Below, in pieces: positions 15,589-24,309 of a stretch of 64,000 nt of DNA (position 1 is its first letter; every line of letters begins with the position of its first letter). This DNA comes from JAVVHE01 sp038238915. GTDB lineage: Bacteria > Pseudomonadota > Alphaproteobacteria > Sphingomonadales > Sphingomonadaceae. The notes beneath the pieces were generated by a model. It was not told where the DNA came from. It did not search any database and saw nothing but the letters and a program-made list of their open reading frames with translations. Both the position numbers and the translations under genes were made by a program. The stretch spans positions 62,001-126,000 of the forward strand of contig JBBSFH010000002.1 in assembly GCA_038238915.1 (NCBI GenBank), in the 5' to 3' direction.

Positions 15589-16452
15589 TCATCCTGGCCC
15601 ATCGACCCCGAACGTCCATCCCTCGGTCGCAGCGATCGGGGCAGTCATTGCGCACGGCCGCCACAGCGGCGTTTCCCCGGCCATGCGACGCAGCGCGGCT
15701 GCTGCGGCAATCGCGTCGGTCGCATGATCGCTAAGCGGTGCCTCGTCCTCGTACCGCTGCGACCCGAGCGCGTCGAGCGCCGCGTTCAGCGCTCCCGCGT
15801 CGCGCAGCTTGCGTCCGCTGCCCCCGGCGCGCCTGAGGAGCAGACGCGTGTAGATTTCCACCAGCACCGACCCCTCCTTGGGCACCGGATCGAACGGCCA
15901 CACCGGCATCGCGTCGCCCAGATGGTGCAGCAGCCGCATCCCCGCGAAGCTTGCCTTCGCCACCTGCGCTGCGCCGACGCAATCGAACACGGTCGATGCC
16001 TTGCCGCCACCGCCCGCGTTGAATGCCGCCTCGCACACGCGCCAGTGCAGGAAATCGGCCTTGCGGCCATCCGCCAAGCCGAGCCAGAAGTGCGCGCGGT
16101 GGCTGCGTTCGAGGAAGCTCGCAGCGCCCAGATCCTCATCCTCGCAATGCTCGTCCACATAGGCCCAGAAGGCGCGCGCGGTGGTGGGCGTCGGCGTGCC
16201 CGGCAGATACGCTCCGCGCGCGACGAACGGCGGGGCGAAGCTGAAATCCATGCCGATCAGCGCGCGCTCGCCCGAGGCGGCGATCGCGCGCAGCCATTCG
16301 AGCACGCCGGTACGCGACCATGCCCGTCCCGGTGGCTGCACGATGTGTGGCGCGGCGGTGCCCACGGGTGCGGAGGCAACCGCGATCGAGGGGTGGCGCG
16401 ATCCCTTTGCCCCCGACCAGTCGATGCCGATAAACCGCTCGAACCCGGTCAC
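15589..16452 (-). CDS. RNase H-like fold protein (DUF429-like), hypothetical
   Basis: 287 residues from GTG 16452. Acidic motifs are spaced as in RNase H/RuvC-like families: IGIDWSGAKG at 8-17, GMDFSFAPPF near 68, and SDHATDAIAAAAALRRM near the C-terminus. This matches the DUF429 pattern of strand-borne Asp residues, although overall similarity is uncertain. Nuclease activity is possible but unproven. The start overlaps the serine hydrolase stop (GTGA), so it is the last gene of the rarA operon. Confidence 0.75.
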   Translation of the reverse strand: MTGFERFIGIDWSGAKGSRHPSIAVASAPVGTAAPHIVQPPGRAWSRTGVLEWLRAIAASGERALIGMDFSFAPPFVARGAYLPGTPTPTTARAFWAYVDEHCEDEDLGAASFLERSHRAHFWLGLADGRKADFLHWRVCEAAFNAGGGGKASTVFDCVGAAQVAKASFAGMRLLHHLGDAMPVWPFDPVPKEGSVLVEIYTRLLLRRAGGSGRKLRDAGALNAALDALGSQRYEDEAPLSDHATDAIAAAAALRRMAGETPLWRPCAMTAPIAATEGWTFGVDGPG

Positions 16453-17795
16453 CGCAGCGCCGCGAGCACTCCGGCGGAAAGCGGGGCAACATCGAACGGG
16501 ATGCCGTCGCGGTCCTCGCCGCGCCGCACGATCACGATGTTGCGGCTGGGGACGATCACGACATATTGGCCGCGATTGCCCTCGGCGGCGAAGGTGTCGG
16601 TGGGGAGGTGCTTCTCCGCGCCGAACAGCCAGAAGCCCGCACCATAGCCGCCCTGCGCGGGCTGCGGACCGGACGCGCGCGTGACGTAATCGCGCCAGCC
16701 CACGGGCAGCAGCCGCTTGCCCTGCCAGACGCCATCGTTCGCATACAGCAGCCCGAAGCGCGCCAGATCGCGCGCGGTGGTGAAGACCGAGCTTGAAAGG
16801 ATGAAATCGCCCGCCGGATCGGTTTCGGCGAACGTGCGCGTCATGCCGATGGGTTCGAACAGCGCGGCAAACGGGAAGGCGAGCTTGCCCGCGCCGAGCT
16901 TGAGCCCGAGCGCGCGCGCGGCGAGCAGGAAATCATCGTTCGCGTAGCGGAAGCGCGTCCCCGGCGCGGCTTCGAGCGGCCAGCGGCCCGCGTCCTCCGC
17001 CACGGTCGCGCCGCCGAAATAGATCGTATCGGTGCGGTTGCCGGCCTGCCCGCTGTGCAGCCCGCTCGCCATGCGCAGCAATTGATCGACGGTGATCGCC
17101 GCACGCGGATCGCCCGCGCGGTTCCACTCGGGCAGGTGCGTGGGCTGCGCGGGATCGACGATCCCGCGCGCGCCGGCGAGCCCGATCAGCGTGGCTGTGA
17201 GGCTCTTGGCGACCGAGAAGGTGCGTTCGGGTGTGTGCGGGCCGAAGCCCAGCGCGTACCGCTCGGCGACGATGCGGCCATTCTGGAGCACGACGACGGC
17301 AGTGGTGCGAGGGCCGACATCGCTGAAGGCGGCGGCGACTGCGGCTTCGAGCGCGGCGGCATCGCCGACCGGAGCGGCAACCGCACCCGCATCGCCCATC
17401 GGCCACGCGCGCGCATCGAGATCGGGCGTGCCGCGATCGAGGCGCGGTGGATCGAAGTCTGCTGCGCCTATGGGCGCGGTGCTGCAGCCCAGGCGCGGAC
17501 GCCACTGCGCGATGCGCGGCGGCAGCGCGGGATCGAACGCGACCGTGACGCGGTAGCGCGCCGTGTCCACTTTCGCAGCAAGTGTCGGCACGATCGCATC
17601 ATATTCGGGATAGATGCCGGTAAGTTCGAGCGCCTCGATCGCGGCTTGCGCGCGGTGTTCGGTGAAGAGGCCCTCGCACAGCAGCGACGCCTTGTAGCCC
17701 GCCGCGATCGCGCGTGCGTAGGGGACAGGCGGAGCGGGTTCGGCGGCGTGGGCGGCGGAGGCGAACAGAAGCAGGCCGAGGAGGATGGTGCGCAT
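16449..17795 (-). CDS. Exported serine hydrolase, beta-lactamase/CubicO type
   Basis: 448 residues with signal peptide MRTILLGLLLFASAAHAA. The class C beta-lactamase-like domain covers the second two thirds: catalytic SxxK in FSVAKSLTATLIG, YxN in RYANDDFLLAA, and ITVDQLLRMASGL, the family's signature after the nucleophile. The N-terminal 120 residues are a separate region. Members include penicillin-binding proteins, esterases and 6-aminohexanoate dimer hydrolases; ITVDQLLRMASG with NRGQYVVIVPSRNIVIVRRG resembles the last. Real substrate unknown; periplasmic. Confidence 0.88.
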   Translation of the reverse strand: MRTILLGLLLFASAAHAAEPAPPVPYARAIAAGYKASLLCEGLFTEHRAQAAIEALELTGIYPEYDAIVPTLAAKVDTARYRVTVAFDPALPPRIAQWRPRLGCSTAPIGAADFDPPRLDRGTPDLDARAWPMGDAGAVAAPVGDAAALEAAVAAAFSDVGPRTTAVVVLQNGRIVAERYALGFGPHTPERTFSVAKSLTATLIGLAGARGIVDPAQPTHLPEWNRAGDPRAAITVDQLLRMASGLHSGQAGNRTDTIYFGGATVAEDAGRWPLEAAPGTRFRYANDDFLLAARALGLKLGAGKLAFPFAALFEPIGMTRTFAETDPAGDFILSSSVFTTARDLARFGLLYANDGVWQGKRLLPVGWRDYVTRASGPQPAQGGYGAGFWLFGAEKHLPTDTFAAEGNRGQYVVIVPSRNIVIVRRGEDRDGIPFDVAPLSAGVLAALR

Positions 17796-17839
17796 GGGGG
17801 ATACGCTGCCATGCAGGCACGCGGCGCGCCAGCCCCTGC

Positions 17840-18193
17840 CTAGGGGCGTGGACCGTAGGCCGCGCGCACAACCTTGGGGGCCTTGTCCCACCAGGTGCGC
17901 GCGATCAGCGTTTCGAGCCAGTCGCGCTCGCCGGTGTCGAAGCGCACGAGGACGGCGGGCCAGTCCTGATAATGCGCGGTTTCCCAGAATACTTCCGGTG
18001 AAACGTCGATCAGCATCGCCTTTTCGTCGAGGCTGGTCATCAGTACGAAACTGTCCGGTTCGCGCCCGATCGCCACGAAGGCCTTGCCGCCGACCTTGGG
18101 AGTGGGCGTGCCATAGAAGCTGGCGATTTCGGTCGCGGGTAGTGTCAGCGCGTAAGCGATCACGTCGTCCCAATCGGCGAAACCTTCAGCCAT
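17840..18193 (-). CDS. MmcQ/YjbR family protein
   Basis: 117 residues. DWDDVIAYALTLPATEIASFYGTP near the start and the C-terminal TLIARTWWDKAPKVV are typical of the YjbR/MmcQ fold, with GKAFVAIGREPDSFVLM between. The fold resembles CyaY and is annotated as a putative DNA-binding domain; no defined role is known. It overlaps the rarA 3' end by 8 bases and is followed by the serine hydrolase after 44 bases. Confidence 0.88.
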   Translation of the reverse strand: MAEGFADWDDVIAYALTLPATEIASFYGTPTPKVGGKAFVAIGREPDSFVLMTSLDEKAMLIDVSPEVFWETAHYQDWPAVLVRFDTGERDWLETLIARTWWDKAPKVVRAAYGPRP

Positions 18194-19487
18194 CCCGCAT
18201 CTCCCGCCAGCGCCGCAGCCGCTCGGCGATTGCCGCCTCGCGGCCGCGCTCGGTAGGTTCGTAGAACCGGCGCGGCTCCACGCCATCGGGCCAGTAATTC
18301 GCGCCGGAGAATGCATCGGGCGCGTCGTGATCGTAGGCATAGCCTTTGCCGTAGCCCAATTGGCGCATGAGTTTGGTGGGCGCGCCAAGGATATGCTTGG
18401 GCGGGCTGAGCGATCCGGTGTCCTTCGCCGCACCCCACGCAGCCTTTTGCGCCATGTAGACTGCTTTCGATTTGGGCGCGACCGCCAGATGCAGGCACGC
18501 CTGCGCGATCGCCAGTTCGCCCTCGGGCGAACCGAGGAAGTCGTAGGTGTCCTTGGCCGCCATCACTGCGGCGAGCGCGGACGGATCGGCGAGGCCTATG
18601 TCTTCGGATGCGGCGCGCGCGAGGCGGCGGAGCAGGTAGAGCGGCTCCTCCCCCGCCACCAGCATGCGCGCGAGATAATAGAGCGAGGCATCGGGATCGC
18701 TCCCCCGGATCGCCTTGTGCAGCGCGGAGATCAGCCCGTAATGCCCCTCGCGGTCCTTGTCGTAGATCGGCAGGCGGCGCTGAAGCAGCGCGCGCAGGTC
18801 TGCCACGTCCAATGGCGCTTCGATCCCCGCGGCGAACAGCGCTTCCGCCTGGTTGAGCAGATGGCGGCCATCGCCATCCGCACCATCGATCAGCGTCGCG
18901 CGGGCTTCGGGCGTGAGCGGCAGCGCGCGAGCTTCGAGGGCTTCGGCGCGGGCAAGGAGTGTGGCGAGCGCGACGGCATCGAGCCGCTCGAGCACGAGCA
19001 CCTGGCAGCGGCTGAGCAGCGCAGCGTTGAGCTCGAAGCTCGGATTTTCAGTCGTCGCGCCCACCAGAACCACGGTGCCGTCCTCGACGAAGGGCAGGAA
19101 ACCATCCTGCTGGCTGCGGTTGAAGCGGTGGATCTCGTCCACGAACAGGAGCGTGCGCTGGCCCGCGCGGCGGGCCTCTTTTGCTTCCGCAAACGCGCGC
19201 TTCAGGTCTGCGACGCCCGAGAACACCGCCGAAAGCTGGGCGAAGCGCAGCCGCACTGCGTCCGCCAGCAATCGCGCGATCGTCGTCTTGCCGGTGCCGG
19301 GCGGACCCCACAGGATGAGGCTGGTCAGCCGCGCGCCCGCGACCATGCGGCCGAGCGGACCCGTCGGACCGACAAGCGCATCCTGCCCGACCACTTCGCC
19401 GAGCGCGCGCGGGCGCAGGCGATCCGCGAGCGGGGCATCGTTGGCCGCCGAGGATGTGGGCAGCGCGGCGAGGAAAAGGTCGGCCAT
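18186..19487 (-). CDS. rarA: Replication-associated recombination protein A
   Basis: 433 residues, family length. The AAA+ motor has RPRALGEVVGQDALVGPTG, Walker A GPPGTGKTT near residue 61, Walker B LLFVDEIHRFNRSQQD near 115, sensor VGATTENPSFELN, and a C-terminal tetramerisation region with YDHDAPDAFSGANYWPDGV. RarA (MgsA) acts at stalled replication forks. ATG 19487 (MADLFLAALP) is chosen over an upstream in-frame ATG at 19520 because it matches the usual N-terminus. It is first in the operon and divergent from the PadR gene. Confidence 0.95.
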   Translation of the reverse strand: MADLFLAALPTSSAANDAPLADRLRPRALGEVVGQDALVGPTGPLGRMVAGARLTSLILWGPPGTGKTTIARLLADAVRLRFAQLSAVFSGVADLKRAFAEAKEARRAGQRTLLFVDEIHRFNRSQQDGFLPFVEDGTVVLVGATTENPSFELNAALLSRCQVLVLERLDAVALATLLARAEALEARALPLTPEARATLIDGADGDGRHLLNQAEALFAAGIEAPLDVADLRALLQRRLPIYDKDREGHYGLISALHKAIRGSDPDASLYYLARMLVAGEEPLYLLRRLARAASEDIGLADPSALAAVMAAKDTYDFLGSPEGELAIAQACLHLAVAPKSKAVYMAQKAAWGAAKDTGSLSPPKHILGAPTKLMRQLGYGKGYAYDHDAPDAFSGANYWPDGVEPRRFYEPTERGREAAIAERLRRWREMRDG

Positions 19488-19544
19488 ACTGATCCAAAGA
19501 TGCTCCCCCAAAAATCGCATCGCAACCCTTGGTGTCGAGCGTGT

Positions 19545-19556
19545 TAGATATATCTA
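19545..19556. promoter_or_regulatory. Palindrome between rarA and PadR gene, likely operator
   Basis: TAGATATATCTA is a perfect 12-base palindrome in an otherwise GC-rich region, 32 bases before the proposed PadR start and 58 bases from rarA. PadR regulators usually repress their own gene through AT-rich palindromes near the promoter. An operator role is inferred from position and symmetry. Confidence 0.6.
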
Positions 19557-19587
19557 GACTGCTATGAAAACACGAATGGAGAAACAC

Positions 19588-20193
19588 ATGTTTCCGAGAA
19601 TCCGACACACACATATGCACACCGGCGGCTGCGGCGAAGGCGGTGGCGGGTGGCGGGGCTGGCGCGGACGTCACGGCGAAGGCCGAAGCGAGGGCGGCAT
19701 CGGGGGCGGCGGGGGACGCGAGGGCGGCCGGATGCGCCGGTTCTTCGAACAGGGCGATCTGCGCCTCGTGATCCTCGGCCTGATCGCCGACGCCCCCGCG
19801 CACGGCTACGAACTGATCCGCGCGATCGAGGAGCGCGTGGGCGGTGCTTATGCGCCGAGCCCCGGCGTGGTTTACCCGACGCTCACGCTGCTCGAGGAAA
19901 CCGGCCTCATCGAGGCTGCCGCCACCGAGGGCAACAAGCGCCTCTTCCAGATCACCGACTCGGGCCGCGCCTATCTGACCGAGCGCAAGACGCAGCTCGA
20001 TGAGCTCATGGCGCGTATGGACGGCGTGCGCGAGGAACGAACGCGCGGCGATTACACGCCCGTGATCCGCGCGATGCACAACCTGCGCACCGCGCTGCGT
20101 CTGCGACTGGCGCGCGGGCACGCAACGGCGGAGACCGTCAGCGCGGTGGCAGCAGCGATCGACGAGGTCGCAGCCAAGGTGGACGGGTTGTAG
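19588..20193 (+). CDS. PadR-family regulator, YqjI-like with metal-binding-type N-terminus
   Basis: 201 residues from ATG 19588, preferred because GGAG lies 6 bases upstream. ATG 19564 would add 8 residues. Residues 1-48 are rich in His, Cys and Gly (RHTHMHTGGCGEGG then Gly/Arg repeats). A winged helix follows: FFEQGDLRLVILGLIADAPA, HGYELIRAIEERVGGAYAPS and PGVVYPTLTLLEETGLIE. Layout and motifs match E. coli YqjI, a nickel-responsive repressor. A metal-sensing repressor is the likely role; which metal is unknown. No ferric reductase (yqjH) gene is beside it. Confidence 0.85.
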   Translation: MFPRIRHTHMHTGGCGEGGGGWRGWRGRHGEGRSEGGIGGGGGREGGRMRRFFEQGDLRLVILGLIADAPAHGYELIRAIEERVGGAYAPSPGVVYPTLTLLEETGLIEAAATEGNKRLFQITDSGRAYLTERKTQLDELMARMDGVREERTRGDYTPVIRAMHNLRTALRLRLARGHATAETVSAVAAAIDEVAAKVDGL

Positions 20194-20232
20194 ATCGATC
20201 CGGCTGGGCCGTGTTTGCCGGGTCCCCGTCCG

Positions 20233-20646
20233 CTAGTTCTTCGGCGCGTCGGGCACTGTCGTCTCGCCGTTGATCACGTCCTTGGCCTTGCGCGCAGCCC
20301 CCAGAATGTTCAGCCCCTGGCTGCAGCCGAACTGGCCGACAGTGCCGACCGCGCTGCAATTATCGGGCGCGATCGAATGGTCGGCGAGGCCGATGCGCGC
20401 GCCGACATCGTCGCGCTTCTCGATGCGCTGTTCGTTGCGCACGGCGGCGGGCAGGCGGAACTGCTCGTCGGCGGGTCGGCGGTTGCATACCACGATCTCG
20501 TCGGCACTGGTCGATTTGGGGCAGGCTTCCTGGCCGAAAACCGTGACGATGCGCTGACGCGGCGCGGTCGGCACATCCACCCCCTGCGCGGCGGCGAGGG
20601 CGGGCGCGAGCGCGGCGAGAACCGCCAGGGCCGGGATCAGACGCAT
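20233..20646 (-). CDS. Exported hypothetical protein
   Basis: 137 residues with signal peptide MRLIPALAVLAALAPALAAAQ. The mature part contains DEIVVCNRRPADEQFRLPAA and four Cys in all (ACPKS, VVCNRR, DNCSAV, FGCSQG), which could form two disulfides in the periplasm. It ends DVINGETTVPDAPKN. The VVC-R...RLP pattern recurs in small exported proteins of sphingomonads, function unknown. ATG 20646 starts the signal peptide. Confidence 0.8.
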   Translation of the reverse strand: MRLIPALAVLAALAPALAAAQGVDVPTAPRQRIVTVFGQEACPKSTSADEIVVCNRRPADEQFRLPAAVRNEQRIEKRDDVGARIGLADHSIAPDNCSAVGTVGQFGCSQGLNILGAARKAKDVINGETTVPDAPKN

Positions 20647-20723
20647 CAGGATAGTCTCCGCTGTTTTGCCCGCACGAAGTAGGCGCTTGCCGCGCAGCTT
20701 GCGAGGCGTGCGGTTGCCCGGCA

Positions 20724-22286
20724 ATGAACCTGCGAACAGTTTGCGGGTGTCCATTGCAGAAGCCGATCGCCGAACTCGAACGTCGCCGCGCGCTCTCGCT
20801 CGCCGGGGGCGGTGCCGAGCGGATCGCCTCGCAGCACGCGAAGGGCCGCCTCACCGCGCGCGAGCGGCTGGATGTATTGCTCGATCCCGAATCGTTCGAG
20901 GAGCTCGATATGTATGTCGAGCATAATGCCACCGATTTCGGCATGGCGGACAAGAAGTTCCCGGGCGACGGTGTGGTGACGGGATCGGGCACGATCAACG
21001 GGCGGCTGGTGTTCGTGTTCAGCCAGGACTTCACGGTGTTCGGCGGATCGTTGAGCGAGCGCCACGCGCAGAAAATCTGCAAGGTCATGGACATGGCCAT
21101 CAAGATCGGCGCGCCGGTGATCGGGCTGAACGATAGCGGCGGTGCGCGCATTCAGGAGGGGGTGGCGTCGCTGGGTGGGTATGCCGATGTGTTCCAGCGC
21201 AATGTGCTGGCTTCGGGCGTGGTGCCGCAGATCAGCCTGATTATGGGACCTTGTGCGGGTGGTGCGGTTTATTCGCCCGCAATGACCGATTTCATCTTCA
21301 TGGTGAAGCAATCGAGCTACATGTTCGTCACCGGACCCGATGTGGTCAAAACGGTGACCAACGAGATCGTTACGCAGGAGCAGCTTGGCGGAGCGCTCAC
21401 CCACACGACCAAATCGGGCGTCGCAGATCTGGCGTTCGACGACGATATCGAGGCGCTGCTGCGCACGCGCGACCTTGTGGACTTCCTGCCGCTATCGAAC
21501 CGTGTCGCGCCGCCCACTAGGCCCAGCGCCGACCCGGCGACGCGCGCAGACGCCGCACTCGATACGCTGATGCCGCCGAGCGCCAACACGCCTTACGATA
21601 TGCACGAACTGATCGCGCGCGTGGCGGACGAGGGCGATTTCTTCGAGATCGCGCCGAGCCATGCGGCCAACATCATCACCGGATTCGGGCGGGTCGAGGG
21701 CCACACGGTCGGTTTCGTGGCAAACCAGCCGATGGTGCTCGCCGGCGTGCTCGACATTGCGGCATCGAAAAAGGCCGCGCGGTTTGTGCGCTTTTGCGAT
21801 GCGTTCGAAATCCCGATCGTCACCTTCGTTGATGTGCCGGGCTTTTTGCCCGGCACTGCGCAGGAACATGGCGGCATCATCAAGAACGGCGCCAAGTTGC
21901 TGTTCGCCTACGGCGAGGCGACCGTCCCCAAAATCACGCTGATCACGCGCAAGGCCTATGGCGGTGCGTATGACGTGATGGCGAGCAAGCATCTGCGCGG
22001 CGATCTGAACTATGCGTGGCCCACCGCCGAGATCGCGGTGATGGGAGCCAGGGGCGCAGTCGAGATCATCTTCCGCCAGGATGTGGGCGATCCCGCCAAG
22101 ATCGCCGCACGGACCGCCGAATATGAGGCCGCGTTCGCCAACCCGTTCGTTGCAGCGTCCAAGGGGTTTATCGACGACGTGATCTTGCCGCGCGATACGC
22201 GGCGGCGGATCGCGGTGGGGTTGCGGAAGCTGCGGGGTAAGAAGCTCGAAAACCCCTGGAAGAAGCACGACAACATCCCGCTGTGA
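20724..22286 (+). CDS. pccB: Acyl-CoA (propionyl-CoA) carboxylase beta subunit
   Basis: 520 residues from ATG 20724; homologues suggest the true start may be a few codons later, near IAELERRR. Carboxyltransferase features: GKLTARERLD-like GRLTARERLDVLLDPESFEELD, DSGGARIQEGVASL, MGPCAGGAVYSPAMTDF (oxyanion hole), and the second half with VDVPGFLPGTAQEHGGIIKNGA. It transfers carboxyl from biotin to an acyl-CoA, probably propionyl-CoA, in the methylmalonyl-CoA route. The alpha (biotin carboxylase) subunit is not in the window; a TA remnant follows. Confidence 0.92.
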   Translation: MNLRTVCGCPLQKPIAELERRRALSLAGGGAERIASQHAKGRLTARERLDVLLDPESFEELDMYVEHNATDFGMADKKFPGDGVVTGSGTINGRLVFVFSQDFTVFGGSLSERHAQKICKVMDMAIKIGAPVIGLNDSGGARIQEGVASLGGYADVFQRNVLASGVVPQISLIMGPCAGGAVYSPAMTDFIFMVKQSSYMFVTGPDVVKTVTNEIVTQEQLGGALTHTTKSGVADLAFDDDIEALLRTRDLVDFLPLSNRVAPPTRPSADPATRADAALDTLMPPSANTPYDMHELIARVADEGDFFEIAPSHAANIITGFGRVEGHTVGFVANQPMVLAGVLDIAASKKAARFVRFCDAFEIPIVTFVDVPGFLPGTAQEHGGIIKNGAKLLFAYGEATVPKITLITRKAYGGAYDVMASKHLRGDLNYAWPTAEIAVMGARGAVEIIFRQDVGDPAKIAARTAEYEAAFANPFVAASKGFIDDVILPRDTRRRIAVGLRKLRGKKLENPWKKHDNIPL

Positions 22287-22314
22287 TGCCACCATCGCGC
22301 CGAAGGAGGCCGTG

Positions 22315-22569
22315 ATGGCGAAGTTCAGAGACGACGATGTGCTAGCGCTGAAGGACGAGATTCGGGCACTGCGTGCAGAATCCGGTCGGACGCGGCAGGA
22401 GCTCGCGTGGTTGCGGGGATATGTGCACGGCGGGCTTGGAGTGCCGCCCGAAGCGCTGATCCACGAGGGACTGGCCGATTCGGAGGCGGGGCGCGTGGTG
22501 GCGCACGAAACGGTAGTCGAGGACATCGTCCGCCGACGCGCGGCGTGGACGGCGCGCGACGCGGCCTGA
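22315..22569 (+). CDS. Putative antitoxin of a decayed ParDE/RelBE-type pair
   Basis: 84 residues from ATG 22315, preceded by a strong AAGGAGG. The protein is highly charged: a coiled N-terminal half (DDDVLALKDEIRALRAESGR) and a C-terminal tail AHETVVEDIVRRRAAWTARDAA of the kind that wraps a ParE/RelE toxin. It is directly followed, with no gap, by a broken ParE-like sequence, which is the main reason for the antitoxin call. I cannot place the N-terminal DNA-binding family. Confidence 0.65.
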   Translation: MAKFRDDDVLALKDEIRALRAESGRTRQELAWLRGYVHGGLGVPPEALIHEGLADSEAGRVVAHETVVEDIVRRRAAWTARDAA

Positions 22570-22842
22570 GCGCGGCTTGAGTGGACGCAGGCGGCGCGCA
22601 CCGACCTTGAACGAATCTGGTCGTTCAACGCCGCGCGCGATCCCGATCGTGCCGCTGCGATCGAAGATCGGATCGTTGAGCGCGCCGTGAGCCTGCTTGC
22701 TACGACACGGCCCGGTCGACCAGGAAGGGTCGCGGGCAGGCGCGAATGACTGCTTGCCGATATCCGCTATCTGCTTGTCTTCGAGGAGTTGCACGAGGTG
22801 GTTCGGCTCACGTGTGTGTTTAGCACCGCCGAGCGTCGATGA
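22570..22842 (+). pseudogene. ParE/RelE-family toxin, inactivated
   Basis: A single frame reads RLEWTQAARTDLERIWSFNA, later IEDRIVERAVSLLATTRPGR, then RRE, an in-frame TGA at 22747-22749, LLADIRYLLVFEELHEVVRL and TCVFSTAERR to a stop at 22840-22842. These are the ParE landmarks: EW..AA..DL..IW..N, the central GR..GxRE, and the C-terminal YLLVF...V.V. The stop replaces a residue in the RELLL-like strand. No in-frame start codon is seen next to the antitoxin stop. The toxin is therefore almost certainly dead. Confidence 0.8.
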
Positions 22843-22897
22843 CTCCTGGCTGGCGCGCAGCTTGCGTATGCGGCGTTGGCGGCGCAAACTCCATTGC

Positions 22898-23809
22898 GTG
22901 AACGAACCCAATCATCCACTCGCGGCGTTTCACGGGGAGTCCCCGTCCGCGCCGGACTGGTTTACCGACGCGCTGGCCCAAGCCGCCGAAATCCTGCCCC
23001 TCACGGTTGCGGGTGCGTCGATTGAACTGCTCGCGTGGGGCCGTGCGGGTGCTCCGGGGGTACTGCTTGGGCACGGTGGCGCGGCGCACGCGCGATGGTG
23101 GGCGCATCTCGCGCCGTATCTGGCGCGCACGCACCGGGTGGCGGCGCTGAGCTGGTCGGGCATGGGTGGATCGGGGTGGCGCGAACTCTATTCGGTCGAC
23201 ACCTACGTCGCCGAAGCGATGGCGGCAGCCGAAACTGCAGGACTGTTTGCGGCCGGGCCACCGGTGTTCGTTGCCCACAGCTTGGGCGGCGCGCCGATTG
23301 CGCTCGCCGCGCATCGCCATGGCGGGAGGCTGGCAGGGGCGATCCTCGTCGATAGCGGGGTCAGCCCGCCGCACCCGTCCGCGTGGCGAAACAACCGCGC
23401 GCCGGGCGGCAAGATTTACCCGAGCGAGGCGGCGGCGCTCGCCCGGTTTCGGCTGATGCCCGATCAACCGACGCACAACCCGTTCATCGTGGACATGATG
23501 GCGCGCGAGGCGCTTCGCGAGACGTCCGATGGCTGGACGTGGCGCTTCGACCCGGGGTTCTTCACGCGCATGGAAGGCTGGGACAGCTGGTCTGCCATTG
23601 CAGATCCCGCGTGCCCGCTAGCCTTCATCTATGGCGAGCTGTCGCGGATCGTGCCCACCGAGCTGCGCGCGCGCCAGCAGGCGCACACACCGCGCGGCAC
23701 GCCATTCATCGGCATCCCCGATAGCCACCATCACATCATGATCGATCAGCCGATCGCGCTGCTGGCGGCGATCCGCACCCTTCTCGCCGTCTGGCAACCG
23801 CAGGAGTAG
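22898..23809 (+). CDS. Alpha/beta hydrolase
   Basis: 303 residues from GTG 22898. Alpha/beta-hydrolase landmarks: VLLGHGGAAHARWWAHLAPY (oxyanion region), LSWSGMGGSGW, nucleophile elbow VAHSLGGAP with Ser near residue 128, a cap region rich in Trp/Phe, the acid candidate in AFIYGELSRIVP, and the terminal His in IPDSHHHIMIDQP. The long N-terminal segment before the first strand (about 50 residues) is unusual. Substrate unknown. The MAPEG gene follows after 4 bases. Confidence 0.87.
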   Translation: MNEPNHPLAAFHGESPSAPDWFTDALAQAAEILPLTVAGASIELLAWGRAGAPGVLLGHGGAAHARWWAHLAPYLARTHRVAALSWSGMGGSGWRELYSVDTYVAEAMAAAETAGLFAAGPPVFVAHSLGGAPIALAAHRHGGRLAGAILVDSGVSPPHPSAWRNNRAPGGKIYPSEAAALARFRLMPDQPTHNPFIVDMMAREALRETSDGWTWRFDPGFFTRMEGWDSWSAIADPACPLAFIYGELSRIVPTELRARQQAHTPRGTPFIGIPDSHHHIMIDQPIALLAAIRTLLAVWQPQE

Positions 23810-23813
23810 CCCC

Positions 23814-24236
23814 ATGCACACCACGCTCGCCCCCGTCATCGCGCTCGCGCTCTGGTCGATGATCATGCTCGGCTGGATGTTCGTGCGCCGAAGTGCGGCG
23901 ATGAAGGCGAAGGGGATCAGTCTTGCGGGAAGGCGCGGCGGGCGCGGCAGCGATCTGGAGAAGGTGATCGAGGAGCGCGTTCACTGGCCCTCGCACAACT
24001 ACACGCACCTGATGGAGCAGCCCACCGTGTTCTATGCGGTGGCGCTGGCGCTCGCGGTGATGGGTCATGGGGGCGGAGTTAGCGCGTGGCTCGCGTGGTC
24101 CTATGTCGCGCTCCGCGTGGTGCACAGTATCGTGCAGGCAACCGCGAACGTGATCGCCGTGCGAGCGACGCTGTTCATGCTATCCACGCTGGTCCTGATC
24201 GCGATGATCGTGCGCGCAGCATTGCTGCTTGGCTGA
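23814..24236 (+). CDS. MAPEG-family membrane protein
   Basis: 140 residues with four hydrophobic segments (about 6-24, 74-90, 93-110, 117-138). The central HWPSHNYTHLMEQPTVFYAV motif is characteristic of bacterial MAPEG proteins, relatives of microsomal glutathione transferase and leukotriene synthases. Activity in bacteria is mostly untested. It starts 4 bases after the hydrolase stop, so the two are probably one transcript. Confidence 0.88.
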   Translation: MHTTLAPVIALALWSMIMLGWMFVRRSAAMKAKGISLAGRRGGRGSDLEKVIEERVHWPSHNYTHLMEQPTVFYAVALALAVMGHGGGVSAWLAWSYVALRVVHSIVQATANVIAVRATLFMLSTLVLIAMIVRAALLLG

Positions 24237-24309
24237 TGGATATTATTGAACCGTAGCGGCTGTTTACGGGCACGTTGCCCCACTGCGCGGCACGAAACAA
24301 ACATTGCCG

